Source: Paraburkholderia sp. BL9I2N2 (GTDB taxonomy: Bacteria; Pseudomonadota; Gammaproteobacteria; Burkholderiales; Burkholderiaceae). Taken from it: 64,000 nt of DNA. Positions 1-8,728 of the stretch are shown here, piece after piece. A program made the position numbers and the translations under genes. The stretch covers positions 2,852,001-2,916,000 of the forward strand of contig NZ_SMGP01000001.1 in the NCBI RefSeq assembly GCF_004339745.1, in the 5' to 3' direction. The notes under the pieces are model-generated. The model was not told the DNA's origin and searched no databases. It saw only the letters and a list, made by a program, of their open reading frames with translations. Positions within the stretch are counted from its first letter, which is position 1. Every line of letters begins with the position of its first letter.

Positions 1-476
1 TCGCGCAGCACACACGCGCGGTTGTTCCAGGCCGGCGCGAAATCCGGCATCAATGAAATTGCACGATCGAAACTGCCGAGCGCATCAAGCGGCCGATTCA
101 GGCCGGCTTGCGCGTTGCCGCGATTGTTCAGTGCGTCGGAAAATTTGGGCTGCAAGGTCAGCGCGCGCTCGGCACTCGCGAGGGCTTCGTCGAATCGCTG
201 CAAAGCGTTCAACGCATAGGCCAGATTCGAATGAAGCGGCGCCTGCTTCGCGTTGATGGCAAGCGCTTTTCTGAGTAACTCGACGCCCTCTTGCAGGCGG
301 CCCGCTTGCAGCGTCAGCGCGCCCAGCAATTGCAGCGCGTCGAAATGACGGGGCTTGAGTTCGAGAATCTCGCGATAGAGTTCCTCGGCCTCGGTGAAAG
401 CGCCGTTGCGCTGAAGCGCGACGGCTTGCCGAAGCATATGGTCCAACTGTTGCGGCAGATTGGCGGACTTGCTCAT
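1..476 (-). CDS. TPR-repeat protein (C-terminal part outside window)
   Basis: The minus strand from the ATG at 476 reads to the window edge without a stop (158 codons). It shows consecutive tetratricopeptide repeats of about 34 residues, with signature residues such as LLGALTLQAGRLQEGVELLRKAL, split here as LLGALTLQAG and LQEGVELLRKAL, then NLAYALNALQRFDEALASAERAL and NNRGNAQAGL. TPRs are protein-interaction scaffolds. In Burkholderiaceae such N-terminal TPR blocks often precede a glycosyltransferase-like domain, but that part is not visible here, so no activity is assigned. The next gene downstream in this window is in the same orientation, 198 bp away, so co-transcription is not obvious. 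Confidence 0.75.
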   Translation of the reverse strand, partial: MSKSANLPQQLDHMLRQAVALQRNGAFTEAEELYREILELKPRHFDALQLLGALTLQAGRLQEGVELLRKALAINAKQAPLHSNLAYALNALQRFDEALASAERALTLQPKFSDALNNRGNAQAGLNRPLDALGSFDRAISLMPDFAPAWNNRACVLR

Positions 477-673
477 GCGGAGAGCTTTGGTCGAATGCGC
501 GTGAAAGTGGTGGGAGCTTTCGAGGTTCGCGCATCACGCAAGATGAATCGCAAACGATGCATCGCGCAAGACCCTGCGCGCAGCGGACTCGAAAGAGCGA
601 AGCCGATTATCGCCGAAAACCACGCATTCGAACGGCCGCGCGCCACGCCGCAACGTGACGCGCGTTAAGCCGC

Positions 674-1243
674 TTACTGCGCGGTCGGCAGATGCTTACG
701 CTTGGCGAGATCCTGCGCCATCGCGTAGTGTTCCTGGATGGTCGGCAATGCCTTCTTCGCCGCGTCCTTCAACTGTTCGTCGCGGCCCGAAGCGATTTCC
801 GCCTGGAACGCCGACAGCGCTTTCTGTTCGCCGGCGAGCGCGACCTGCTCGATATAGACCTTGTCGAAGTCGGCGCCACGCAGGTTGTTGATGCTCGCGA
901 GCACCGCTGCGTCGGGGTCGTTCTTCGGCACGTCGACGCCGCGTGGGCTCGCCGCGCGCAGCGAATCGGAGATTTTCGCGTTGTCGGCCGAGACGCGCTC
1001 GGCGAATGCCTTGACGTCGCGATCGGTCGAGCGCGAGGTCGCGATGCGGGCGGCGTCGCGTTGCGTGGCAACGGCCTTGGTGCCGTCCGCGATGAACGTC
1101 TGGTCGGCGGCATGCAGACGGCCGGCGTCGGCCGCAGCCGCTGCCGGTGCGGCCGGCGTTGTTTGAGCGTTGGCCGCGCCGGCGACGACGAGCAGGCCAG
1201 CCATGCAGGCGCTGGTGATAGTGGCGAGAGGCAAGCGGATCAT
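674..1243 (-). CDS. Secreted DUF4142 domain protein
   Basis: 189 aa. The N-terminus is a signal peptide (basic start, hydrophobic residues about 8-22, cleavage after ANA around residue 26). After an alanine/proline linker comes a helical domain with the DUF4142 pattern: FIADGTKAVATQRDAARIA, then SVDRDVKAF-like and DNAKISDSLR stretches, ending LPTIQEHYAMAQDLAKRK. DUF4142 proteins are periplasmic or outer-membrane associated helical bundles of unknown biochemistry, often stress-linked. The ATG at 1243 has a purine-rich leader (AAGGAGAACG). It is probably monocistronic. Confidence 0.8.
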   Translation of the reverse strand: MIRLPLATITSACMAGLLVVAGAANAQTTPAAPAAAAADAGRLHAADQTFIADGTKAVATQRDAARIATSRSTDRDVKAFAERVSADNAKISDSLRAASPRGVDVPKNDPDAAVLASINNLRGADFDKVYIEQVALAGEQKALSAFQAEIASGRDEQLKDAAKKALPTIQEHYAMAQDLAKRKHLPTAQ

Positions 1244-1654
1244 ACGTTCTCCTTGAGGTGGAAGCGAAACAACTGCGATGCGTGTGCGCCTCAGGCTCCT
1301 GCCGACTGTGCGGTTACCTTGCGGTCAGCTTGCGAGCTACTGACGGCGCCACGCTTTTATCGCTGTGAATTCTAGAAGGCGCGCTGTGCGCCATGTGATA
1401 CGACGCTGTCGTTTCTGTAACCTTAGGTAACCTTCATATGAATGCCTTGACAGCGCTGGATTGCGGCCGTTGCGCTTGCGCCGATTCCCGCCCTCAACTC
1501 AATATCGGCTGCGCGTTAACCAGAGCATGCGAGGAAATCGCCGTCGAATCGCTGAACTTTCCGTCCGCCGCGCCGATAACAGAAAGGTAGGGCGCGCGCC
1601 AGGATCGAACGCAACGGTGGCATGGCGCATCACACGCAATCCTGGAGAGATTCG
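1244..1654. other. Intergenic region between DUF4142 gene and cheV
   Basis: The 411 bp hold the divergent leaders of the two flanking genes. I see two direct copies of GTAACCTT at about 1417-1434 and a GGTTACCTT at about 1312, which might be regulator half-sites. No convincing promoter, RNA gene or ORF is seen. Confidence 0.4.
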
Positions 1655-2632
1655 ATGGCAGTAGAAAACCGCGCGAACGATGAACGCAGCAACCTGACGA
1701 GTTCCAACAAGTTCGAGTTGTTGCTGTACCGCTTGGGCGCCGTGCCCGGCAGCGACGCGCATGAGCTTTATGGCATCAACGTCTTCAAGGTGCGGGAAAT
1801 CTCGACCATGCCGACGGTTACGCCGATCGCCGGTTCGTCGCCGTTTGTGATGGGCGCCGTGGATATTCGCGGGCAGATCATTCCCGTGATCGATTTGCCG
1901 CGGCTGATGGGGTGTCAGCCGACGCGCGGGCTGAATATTTTGCTGGTGACGGAGTTTGCTCGGTCGACGCAGGCGTTCGCGGTTGAAGAGGTCGACGATA
2001 TCGTGCGGCTGGAGTGGAATCAGGTTTTGTCCGCCGAAGGTGCGGCTGGGGGCAATCTGGTTACTAGCATTGCGCGGATCGATGGGAATACTGGTGATTC
2101 GCGCTTGGCCCAGGTGATCGATGTCGAGCAGGTTTTGCGTGATGTGTTTCCGTCACAGCATCCTAGTGTGGATCCGACTTCCGTTGGGGAGGCGTTGGGG
2201 ATTCGGCGTGGGGCGAAGATTCTTGCTGCTGATGATTCGGGGTTTGCTCGGAAGCTCATTGAGCAGGCTTTGAGTGCTATTGGCGCGGATTATGTCATGA
2301 CCAAGACTGGGGAAGAGGCCTGGAATACGTTGCAGCAGGTTGCGCGCGAGGCGCAGGCTAATGGGACTCGTGTCAAGGATAGTATCGCCCTTGTTTTGAC
2401 TGATCTTGAGATGCCCGAGATGGATGGGTTTATGCTCACTCGGCAAATTAAGGCTGATGAGCGGACTCGCGATATTCCGGTCATTATTCATTCTTCTCTT
2501 ACCGGGGCGGCTAATGAGGCGCATGTGAAGAATGCCGGGGCTAATGGGTATGTGGCGAAGTTCGCTGCCTCGGAGTTGGCGGATGCTATTCGGAATGCTA
2601 TTGGGGTTGTGCCTTCTGTTGTTGCTGCTTGA
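1655..2632 (+). CDS. cheV: Chemotaxis coupling protein CheV
   Basis: 325 aa. An N-terminal CheW-like domain (about residues 20-165, with EIYGINVFKVREI-type sequence, PFVMGAVDIRGQIIPVIDLP and the C-terminal EVDDIVRLEW) is fused to a response-regulator receiver domain (about 185-320) with the acidic pair in ILAADDSG, the phospho-acceptor Asp in LVLTDLEMPEMDG and the conserved Lys in GYVAKF. CheV couples chemoreceptors to CheA and is tuned by phosphorylation. I chose the ATG at 1655 over the in-frame ATG at 1622 because GGAGAG lies 8 bp upstream of it. The 3' two thirds use many T- and G-ending codons, unlike the first third. Confidence 0.93.
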   Translation: MAVENRANDERSNLTSSNKFELLLYRLGAVPGSDAHELYGINVFKVREISTMPTVTPIAGSSPFVMGAVDIRGQIIPVIDLPRLMGCQPTRGLNILLVTEFARSTQAFAVEEVDDIVRLEWNQVLSAEGAAGGNLVTSIARIDGNTGDSRLAQVIDVEQVLRDVFPSQHPSVDPTSVGEALGIRRGAKILAADDSGFARKLIEQALSAIGADYVMTKTGEEAWNTLQQVAREAQANGTRVKDSIALVLTDLEMPEMDGFMLTRQIKADERTRDIPVIIHSSLTGAANEAHVKNAGANGYVAKFAASELADAIRNAIGVVPSVVAA

Positions 2633-2724
2633 GTTGGGGGTTTTTTCTGTTGCTTCTTGTTGGTTTGTTGGCCTTTCCTTGAATTCGCGGTGGTTTATTA
2701 GCGTTGCCCCTGTGCGGGGCGGCA

Positions 2725-2757
2725 CCTACTTTCTTTGCTTGCCGCAAAGAAAGTAGG
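2725..2757. repeat. Intergenic inverted repeat (REP-like, Burkholderia type)
   Basis: A perfect 14-bp inverted repeat: CCTACTTTCTTTGC at 2725-2738 and its reverse complement at 2744-2757, separated by 5 bp. A further GCAAAGAAAG overlaps the right side. I recall this motif as a dispersed extragenic repeat of Burkholderia and Paraburkholderia; that is memory, not a search. It lies between the converging ends of cheV and the asparaginase gene and could act as a bidirectional transcription stop. Confidence 0.75.
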
Positions 2758-2907
2758 CAAAGAAAGCGGCTTTACACCGCTAGCTTTTAAGCGGGTCCCC
2801 CGCGCAGCTACGGTAGTGGCGCATCTGGAATCTGTGCTCTCGCACAGTCCGCGTTCGTGACACAGCAGTCATTCTTCCGGCGGCGCTGCGCGCGCCGTCG
2901 CGGTCGT

Positions 2908-3999
2908 TCATCGAGTGGCGGCTTCTGGTGCGCGTTTGAGTGCGACCGAATAGGTTATTCGGCTCGTTGGGATGCCCATCGTGTTCAACATCTTCGGTGC
3001 GTGAAACGACGCGAGTTTCGCTCGTTGTTCCAGTGTTCCGATGTCTAGCAACGCAAGCAGTTCCGCGACCACCGCGTACAGTATGCCGACGTTGCCGTCC
3101 TCGATTTTTACGGCGATGCCCAGCGCGCCTTGCGCGCCCGCCCTCTTCGTCTGCTCCGATGCTCGTACGCCTATCGCGTAGCTGCCGTCCGCGCCCACCT
3201 TGCCGACCAGCGCGCCGTCGAAGGCTTGCATCAGCTGCGTGCAGAAGCGCCCCTCGCCCGCTACCCATTCCGGATACGTTGTCATCGCGCGGTAGATTCG
3301 GGCGAGCGCCGTCGTGCGCGATGTGATGGACTGCGCTTGCGACGATACCTCGTCCTCCGCGGCGGCTAGCTTCGCGAACAGGCGCGCGAGGCGGTCTAGC
3401 GGAAACGCAGGGGTCGGTAGATTGCAGCCGTCTGTCGACCATTGCACCGCGTCGTCAGGCAAATCGCAGACGTCCGCGACCGTGTGTTTTACTCGTACCT
3501 GCAACGGATGGTCGGGTCGCTCGTAGCCCGCTATCGCTGCTCCAATCGATTGCGCGCCGGCCAGCATGCCCGCGTGTTTGCCGGAGCAGTTGCTGCATAC
3601 GGCGCCCGGCTTGAAGTCGCGTTTGAGCCAGTCGATGTAGACGGCGTCGGATAGCGGCGGATGGCCGCCGCAGCGTAAGTCGGCTTCGCTCGCCTGCGCC
3701 TTGGCCAACATCTGTCGCGTGCGCTCGATGTGGCGCGCCTCACTGCTGTGCGAGCCGCACATCAGCGCAAGGTCGGCTTCGTCGAAGCCGAAACGCTCCA
3801 GCGCGCCGGTTTCCAACACCGCCAACGCTTGTGCGGGCTTCGCTGCGGAACGTGCGAGCGTCATACGCGATGGATCGCCGAATGATGCCAACAGGCGGCC
3901 GCTCGCGTCGACCACCGCGACGTGCGCCAGATGCGTGTTCTCAATCGAAGCGCCGCGATAGACAGTCGCCGCAATCGGTCCGGTTTCGCGCAAGCTCAT
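2908..3999 (-). CDS. L-asparaginase, Asparaginase_II (Rhizobium etli type) family
   Basis: 363 aa. Hydrolyses L-asparagine to aspartate and ammonia, probably in the cytosol (no signal peptide). The sequence matches the family related to R. etli asparaginase, not the E. coli AnsA/AnsB fold. Visible signatures are RSAAKPAQ (the Ser-x-x-Lys catalytic pair, about residues 48-51), MCGSHSSE, the metal-site CSNCSGKH (about 135) and TDGCNLPT (about 189). I chose the ATG at 3999 because GAGGAGAAC precedes it; the in-frame start at 4047 has no such site. The LysR gene upstream (4092-5021) is in the same orientation and might regulate it, but also faces a transporter. Confidence 0.88.
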   Translation of the reverse strand: MSLRETGPIAATVYRGASIENTHLAHVAVVDASGRLLASFGDPSRMTLARSAAKPAQALAVLETGALERFGFDEADLALMCGSHSSEARHIERTRQMLAKAQASEADLRCGGHPPLSDAVYIDWLKRDFKPGAVCSNCSGKHAGMLAGAQSIGAAIAGYERPDHPLQVRVKHTVADVCDLPDDAVQWSTDGCNLPTPAFPLDRLARLFAKLAAAEDEVSSQAQSITSRTTALARIYRAMTTYPEWVAGEGRFCTQLMQAFDGALVGKVGADGSYAIGVRASEQTKRAGAQGALGIAVKIEDGNVGILYAVVAELLALLDIGTLEQRAKLASFHAPKMLNTMGIPTSRITYSVALKRAPEAATR

Positions 4000-4091
4000 G
4001 CTGTTCTCCTCGTGATCGATCGAATCGCTGGGACTGCATTGAATCATGGATTACGCGGGCGATTCTACTTTCGTCTCGCGTGCGGTGGCTC

Positions 4092-5021
4092 TCAGGCGGT
4101 AGCGAGCGTGTCGTGAAGATGCTCGACGAGGTAGTCGATCAATGCCCTCACCTTCGGCGGCAAGAAACGATTCGGCGGATAGAGCAGCCACACCGAGCCG
4201 ACGTAGGCGCGTGCTTCGAGATTCCAGTTCGGCAGGACCTGCACGAGTTCGCCGCTCTGCAGTGATTCCGAGGCTGCGAATTCCGGTACACACGCAATGC
4301 CGAAGTCCTGCAGCGCGGCTTCGAGCCGCGCGCCGGCATGATTGGCGATGTAGCGGCCCTTCACGTCGACGCTCTGTGTCTCCGTGCCGCGGCGAAAGCG
4401 CCAGCGGTTGTCGTCGGCAGTCTCGCCGAGGTAGATGCAGGCGTGCTTCTGCAATTCGCGTGGCTGCGCCGGTGTGCCGCGTTCGCGCAAATACGCCGGC
4501 GACGCCACCAGCAGCCAGCGCACCGAGCCCAACCGGCGCCCCGCGAGTCCCTGCGGCGGATGCTCGGTCAGGCGGATCACCAGATCGACATCGTCCGCGA
4601 GCGGGTCGACGTCGTGGTCGGTGAAGAGGAGTTGCAGGTCGACTTCGTCGTAAGCGTGCAGGAAGCCGGGAATGAGCGGGTGTATCACGGACTTCGCGAA
4701 CTGGGTCGGTGCGCTCACGCTCACCTTGCCTTGCGGTCTGCCGGCCAATTGCCCGGCGGCGTCCACCGCGCCCGACGCTGCGCTCACCATGTCGCGACAG
4801 AATCGCGCCACCTGGGCACCCGATTCCGTCACCCGTACCGTGCGCGTGGAACGCTCCAGCAGACGGGTCGCCAGGGCGTCTTCAAGACGCTTGATCTGAC
4901 GGCTGACCGTGGACGGCGTGCTGCCGAGTTGCCGCGCCGCCACCGAGAAATTGCCGGCGTCGACGACGCGCGCGAAAACCGCCATGTCCGGTAGCAACGC
5001 GAAAAGCTCGGTTGGGGTCAT
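4092..5021 (-). CDS. LysR-family transcriptional regulator
   Basis: 309 aa. The N-terminal winged helix (residues about 8-65: FARVVDAGNFSVAARQLG, STPSTVSRQIKRLE) is followed by a LysR substrate-binding domain of the CrgA/YafC type, with GKVSVSAPTQF at about 95 and GIACVPEFAA at about 245. It is divergent from the DMT transporter at 5150 (128-bp shared intergenic region) and lies upstream of the asparaginase gene in the same orientation. The divergent arrangement makes the transporter the likeliest target. The inducer cannot be inferred. Confidence 0.9.
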   Translation of the reverse strand: MTPTELFALLPDMAVFARVVDAGNFSVAARQLGSTPSTVSRQIKRLEDALATRLLERSTRTVRVTESGAQVARFCRDMVSAASGAVDAAGQLAGRPQGKVSVSAPTQFAKSVIHPLIPGFLHAYDEVDLQLLFTDHDVDPLADDVDLVIRLTEHPPQGLAGRRLGSVRWLLVASPAYLRERGTPAQPRELQKHACIYLGETADDNRWRFRRGTETQSVDVKGRYIANHAGARLEAALQDFGIACVPEFAASESLQSGELVQVLPNWNLEARAYVGSVWLLYPPNRFLPPKVRALIDYLVEHLHDTLATA

Positions 5022-5149
5022 CGTTCCAGGTCCGTGAGTGCGGGCAGGCTATTAATGCATTTGCGACATAAACGCTGTGCGCCGAGACCCGATTATCACG
5101 CTTGGCGCAAAGTTCGACAATATGGTCTCGTTAGCTCCGAGGTCCGTCC

Positions 5150-6061
5150 ATGTCGAAACAAGAACGCCTGCTCATGTTGTCCGATCTGATGCTGCTCGCC
5201 GTCGCAGTCGTGTGGGGCACCAGTTACGGCGTGGTCAAAAGCGCCCTGGTGTTTTATCCGGTGCTCGGTTTGCTCGCGCTGCGCTTCGGTATCACTTTCT
5301 TGATCCTGTCGCCCACCCTGCGCCACCTGCGCGCCGCCGATGGCCGCACGCTGCGCGGCGTGCTGATCGCTGGCGCGCTGCTTCTCGGCATCTTCCTGTG
5401 CGAAACGTTCGGCATCCTGATGACGCGCGCCGCCAACGCCGCGTTTCTGATCAGCTTGTGCGTGGTGCTGACGCCCATCGTCGAATGGTTGTTGCTCAAG
5501 CGCAAGCCGAGCCGTGTCGAATGGCTGGCGGTGGCGCTTTCACTGCTGGGCGCATGGCTGCTCGCCGGCGACGGCGCGCTGAGCCTCAATCCCGGCGACG
5601 CGCTGATTCTGCTCGCCGCCCTGCTGCGCGCGTTGACGGTGTGCGTGACCAAACGCGTGATGCGTGATTCGGCCCTGCCGCCGCTCTCGGTGACAGCGGT
5701 TCAGTCAGGCGTGGTGGCATTCGGCAGCGCGGCCGCCGCCTGGCTGTTTGCGCCACAGCAGTGGCAGCCCTTGCCCTCGATTGCGGGACATGCGGCGTTC
5801 TGGGGCTATGTCGGCTATCTGGTGATCGCTTGCACGCTGTTCGCGTTCTTCGCGCAGAACTTCGCGATCAAACGCAGCAGTCCGACACGTGTCTCGCTGC
5901 TGATGGGCAGCGAACCGGCGTTCGGGGCGTTGTTTGCCTGCATCTGGCTGGGTGAACGGATTTCGGTGACCGCGTGGGTCGGCGGCGCATTGATCGTCGC
6001 GGCATCGATTCTGGCGACGGTGCGATGGACCGCGCTGCGTGTGAGTGCCGCGCAGGCCTGA
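5150..6061 (+). CDS. EamA/DMT-family inner-membrane transporter
   Basis: 303 aa with about ten hydrophobic segments arranged as two EamA repeats (about residues 10-140 and 150-290), the usual length for this family. Diagnostic stretches are VWGTSYGVVKSAL in the first repeat and LLMGSEPAFGALFACIWLGE in the second. These proteins export amino acids or other small metabolites; the substrate here is unknown. The divergent LysR gene next door suggests induction by a small molecule. The ATG at 5150 has GAGGT upstream. Confidence 0.9.
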   Translation: MSKQERLLMLSDLMLLAVAVVWGTSYGVVKSALVFYPVLGLLALRFGITFLILSPTLRHLRAADGRTLRGVLIAGALLLGIFLCETFGILMTRAANAAFLISLCVVLTPIVEWLLLKRKPSRVEWLAVALSLLGAWLLAGDGALSLNPGDALILLAALLRALTVCVTKRVMRDSALPPLSVTAVQSGVVAFGSAAAAWLFAPQQWQPLPSIAGHAAFWGYVGYLVIACTLFAFFAQNFAIKRSSPTRVSLLMGSEPAFGALFACIWLGERISVTAWVGGALIVAASILATVRWTALRVSAAQA

Positions 6062-6079
6062 CGCAACGTCTCGCGTCGA

Positions 6080-7342
6080 TCAATGGCTCGGCGCCAGTTC
6101 CTCTTCGCGCTCCAGCGAGCGCGTGCGCCGGAGTTCGGGGAAGAAGCGCATCCATAGTAAGGCGACCGCGATGGTCGCTACGCCGCCCACCAGCACGGCC
6201 GGACGCGCGCCCCACCACCCCGCCGACACGCCGGATTCGAATTCGCCCAATTGATTCGACGTCCCGATGAAAAGCGAATTGACCGCACTGACGCGCCCCA
6301 GCATTTCATCCGGCGTGCGCAGTTGCACGAGCGACAGACGCACGACCACGCTGATGGTGTCGGAAGCACCGAGCACCATCAGCGCGAGAAGCGACACGAG
6401 AAATTGATGCGACAGACCGAACACGACCGTGGCCGCGCCGAACGCGATCACGCCGCCGAACATCGCCGCGCCGGGCCGGTTACGCAGGGGGAAATGCGCG
6501 AGCCAGATGGTGCCCGCGAGCGCGCCGATGGCGGTGCCCGAGCGCAGCAACCCGAGGCCGAGTGGGCCCGTGTGCAGCATATCGCGTGCGAAGACCGGCA
6601 ATAGCGCGGTCGTGCCGCCGAACAGCACGGCGAACAAATCGAGCGACAACGCGCCGAGAATCACCGGTTCCTTGCGAATGAAGGCAATGCCCGAGAACAC
6701 CGATTCAAGCGTGACGGGCGCGCGATTCGCCGGCTTCGTCTGTAGCGAGATGCCCCACACGGCCGTGGCCGCGGCCGCGAACGACAGCGTGCAGGCGAGA
6801 TAGGCCGCGCCGGGGCCGATGCCATAGAGCAGACCGCCCAACGCCGGGCCTGCGATCTGCGCGGTCTGATTCGCGGAAGTGGCCCATGCGGTCGCTTTGG
6901 GCAACTGCCCGCGCGGCACGACGCCAGGCAACAGCGAAGCCACCGCGGGCGATTCGAAGGCGCGCGCCGCGCCGACGCATGCGGCCAGCACATAGATCAC
7001 GGGCGCGCTGATCCATCCGCCGAAGGTGCCGAAAGCGAATAACAATGCAGCGACGCTTTCGAGGCTTTGGCAGATGGCCGCAATGCAGCGGCGGTCGTAG
7101 CGGTCGGCGACGTGTCCAACGACGAGCGTCAGCACGAACATCGGTAGAAATTGCGCGAGGCCGACGAGGCCGAGTGCGAAGGCGCTATGCGTGAGCGCGT
7201 AGATGTGCCAGCCCATTGCCACGGCGAGCATCTGGAACGACAGCGACGAGAGGATGCGGGTGCACCAGAAACGCTGAAATGCGGGGTGTTTCGGCAAACT
7301 AACGGATGAGGAGCCGGGTGGCTCGGCGGGCGCTGGAGGCAT
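6080..7342 (-). CDS. MFS transporter (EntS/MFS_3-like exporter)
   Basis: 420 aa, about twelve membrane segments. The loop-2 signature GHVADRYDRR (about residue 78) and ARAFESPAVASLLPGVVPRGQLPKA (split here as ARAFESPAVASLL and PGVVPRGQLPKA) are typical of the MFS_3 branch that includes the enterobactin exporter EntS. It probably extrudes a small molecule across the inner membrane. Its stop lies 18 bp from the convergent DMT transporter stop, so the two converge with almost no spacer. No biosynthetic gene lies next to it, so siderophore export is not supported here. Confidence 0.88.
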   Translation of the reverse strand: MPPAPAEPPGSSSVSLPKHPAFQRFWCTRILSSLSFQMLAVAMGWHIYALTHSAFALGLVGLAQFLPMFVLTLVVGHVADRYDRRCIAAICQSLESVAALLFAFGTFGGWISAPVIYVLAACVGAARAFESPAVASLLPGVVPRGQLPKATAWATSANQTAQIAGPALGGLLYGIGPGAAYLACTLSFAAAATAVWGISLQTKPANRAPVTLESVFSGIAFIRKEPVILGALSLDLFAVLFGGTTALLPVFARDMLHTGPLGLGLLRSGTAIGALAGTIWLAHFPLRNRPGAAMFGGVIAFGAATVVFGLSHQFLVSLLALMVLGASDTISVVVRLSLVQLRTPDEMLGRVSAVNSLFIGTSNQLGEFESGVSAGWWGARPAVLVGGVATIAVALLWMRFFPELRRTRSLEREEELAPSH

Positions 7343-7462
7343 GGAGTTCTTGCTCTTGACTGGGGGGCTTGGGCGGCCGCTAGTTTAGAGCAAGATGATT
7401 TGTTTTGGTTTACCGCCTCGTGCGGTCGGTCTCGCCGCCATACATCGAGCAGCGCACCGCCT

Positions 7463-8596
7463 TCACGCCAGCACCGCCGGACGCGCCCGGGTGAATCGGG
7501 ATTCGACGAGCAGATAAGAAAGGCTGCCGAGCACCGCCGTCATCGCGACGCCGGCCAATACCGCGACAAGATAGGCAAGCCTGATGTCCGTGAAGTTGTG
7601 TTGCGCCACCAGCACGATGGCGGGATAAAAAGGCACGTGCCAGATGTATAGGCTATAGCTTGCGCGCCCTATTGCAGTAAGCGGCTTGAATTCCAGCGCA
7701 CGCACGATCACCGAGCGCGGCGGGGAATGAATGACCCGGTAAATCATCAACGCGACGGACACCGCTAACAGCGTGTATCCGAACGTCTGAAGCCACGCCA
7801 AGGTCTTGAATGGGACATCCGAACAGGCCAACGCAATCCAGACCGCCATGAAAATCACCGCGCCGAGCACGCCCGCTGCTGTGGACTGCCTGGAACGAAG
7901 ATGGGCAGGCACCAGTGCCAACAAACAACCTACTGCAATCGAGTCGATCCGGCACAGCGTGAAAGTATAGATACCGTTGTCGGAAACCCCGGCAAAATGG
8001 CACACCACCCTGAACGCTATCGCCACCAGCAACAGCGCCACAGCCGGGCGAAAGTACGAATGGAAACGGGCAACGAGAATCGGGAAGACGAGATAGAAAT
8101 GCCATTCCACGGCGAGCGTCCAGAAATGCGCCATGGTGAAGTGTTGATCGGCCAGCGCAACCCGGTCGCCGAACAGCGATTGCAGACTGGCCGTGAATGT
8201 CCATAGCAAATACTCGTTTCTCAGGACTTTGGTATGCGGATCGATGAGCAGCGCAACAAGCGTGAATATCAGCAGGCTCGCGACGTAGGCCGGCAGCAAC
8301 CGAATTGCCCGGCGCCGAATGAACTTGGAATATGACGCGATTGAATTGACGGGCCGCTTCAATAGCGTTGTGGTGATGAGAAAGCCCGAGATCACGAAAA
8401 ACACGTCCACGCCTATCCAGCCGGTCGACGCAATGCGCACGATGACGGACCAAACGCCGCCCAACCCGGAAAGGCGACTGGAAAAATAGCTCGTGTAATG
8501 AAACAGGACGACCAGCATCATCGAAATGGCACGGAGTCCATCGAGGCCGGTTACGTAGCGCAAAGAACTTGCGTCGCGGATGCTGTGTGTTTCCAT
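7463..8596 (-). CDS. OafA/YrhL-type membrane acyltransferase
   Basis: 377 aa with about ten membrane segments. It matches Acyl_transf_3: the start YVTGLDGLRAISMMLVVLFHY contains the conserved catalytic His of the R/H pair, followed by GWIGVDVFFVISGFLI and SFIRRRAIRLLPAY-like sequence. The family transfers acetyl or other acyl groups to sugars of O-antigen, exopolysaccharide or similar glycans on the periplasmic side. With the methyltransferase gene upstream (8729-9631, same strand, 132-bp gap) it could belong to a small cell-surface glycan modification cluster. That pairing is inference. Confidence 0.88.
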   Translation of the reverse strand: METHSIRDASSLRYVTGLDGLRAISMMLVVLFHYTSYFSSRLSGLGGVWSVIVRIASTGWIGVDVFFVISGFLITTTLLKRPVNSIASYSKFIRRRAIRLLPAYVASLLIFTLVALLIDPHTKVLRNEYLLWTFTASLQSLFGDRVALADQHFTMAHFWTLAVEWHFYLVFPILVARFHSYFRPAVALLLVAIAFRVVCHFAGVSDNGIYTFTLCRIDSIAVGCLLALVPAHLRSRQSTAAGVLGAVIFMAVWIALACSDVPFKTLAWLQTFGYTLLAVSVALMIYRVIHSPPRSVIVRALEFKPLTAIGRASYSLYIWHVPFYPAIVLVAQHNFTDIRLAYLVAVLAGVAMTAVLGSLSYLLVESRFTRARPAVLA

Positions 8597-8728
8597 CCGC
8601 GCATTTTACAGATTACAGAATACCCGCGGCTGCAAGATTCAGAAACGAGCGTGGTCGAGTCGAAATCGAGCCAGACAGGCGAGCGCCGCAAGCGGACGAA
8701 AACTGAAGCGCTGGTCCTCTGCTTCGCA

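Noticed and set aside
692..1375. 227-codon plus-strand frame opposite the DUF4142 gene
   Set aside because: Antisense shadow; the minus frame has a signal peptide and a known domain.
5077..5667. Plus-strand frame overlapping the DMT transporter in another phase
   Set aside because: Arg-rich shadow; the transporter frame has membrane segments and correct length.
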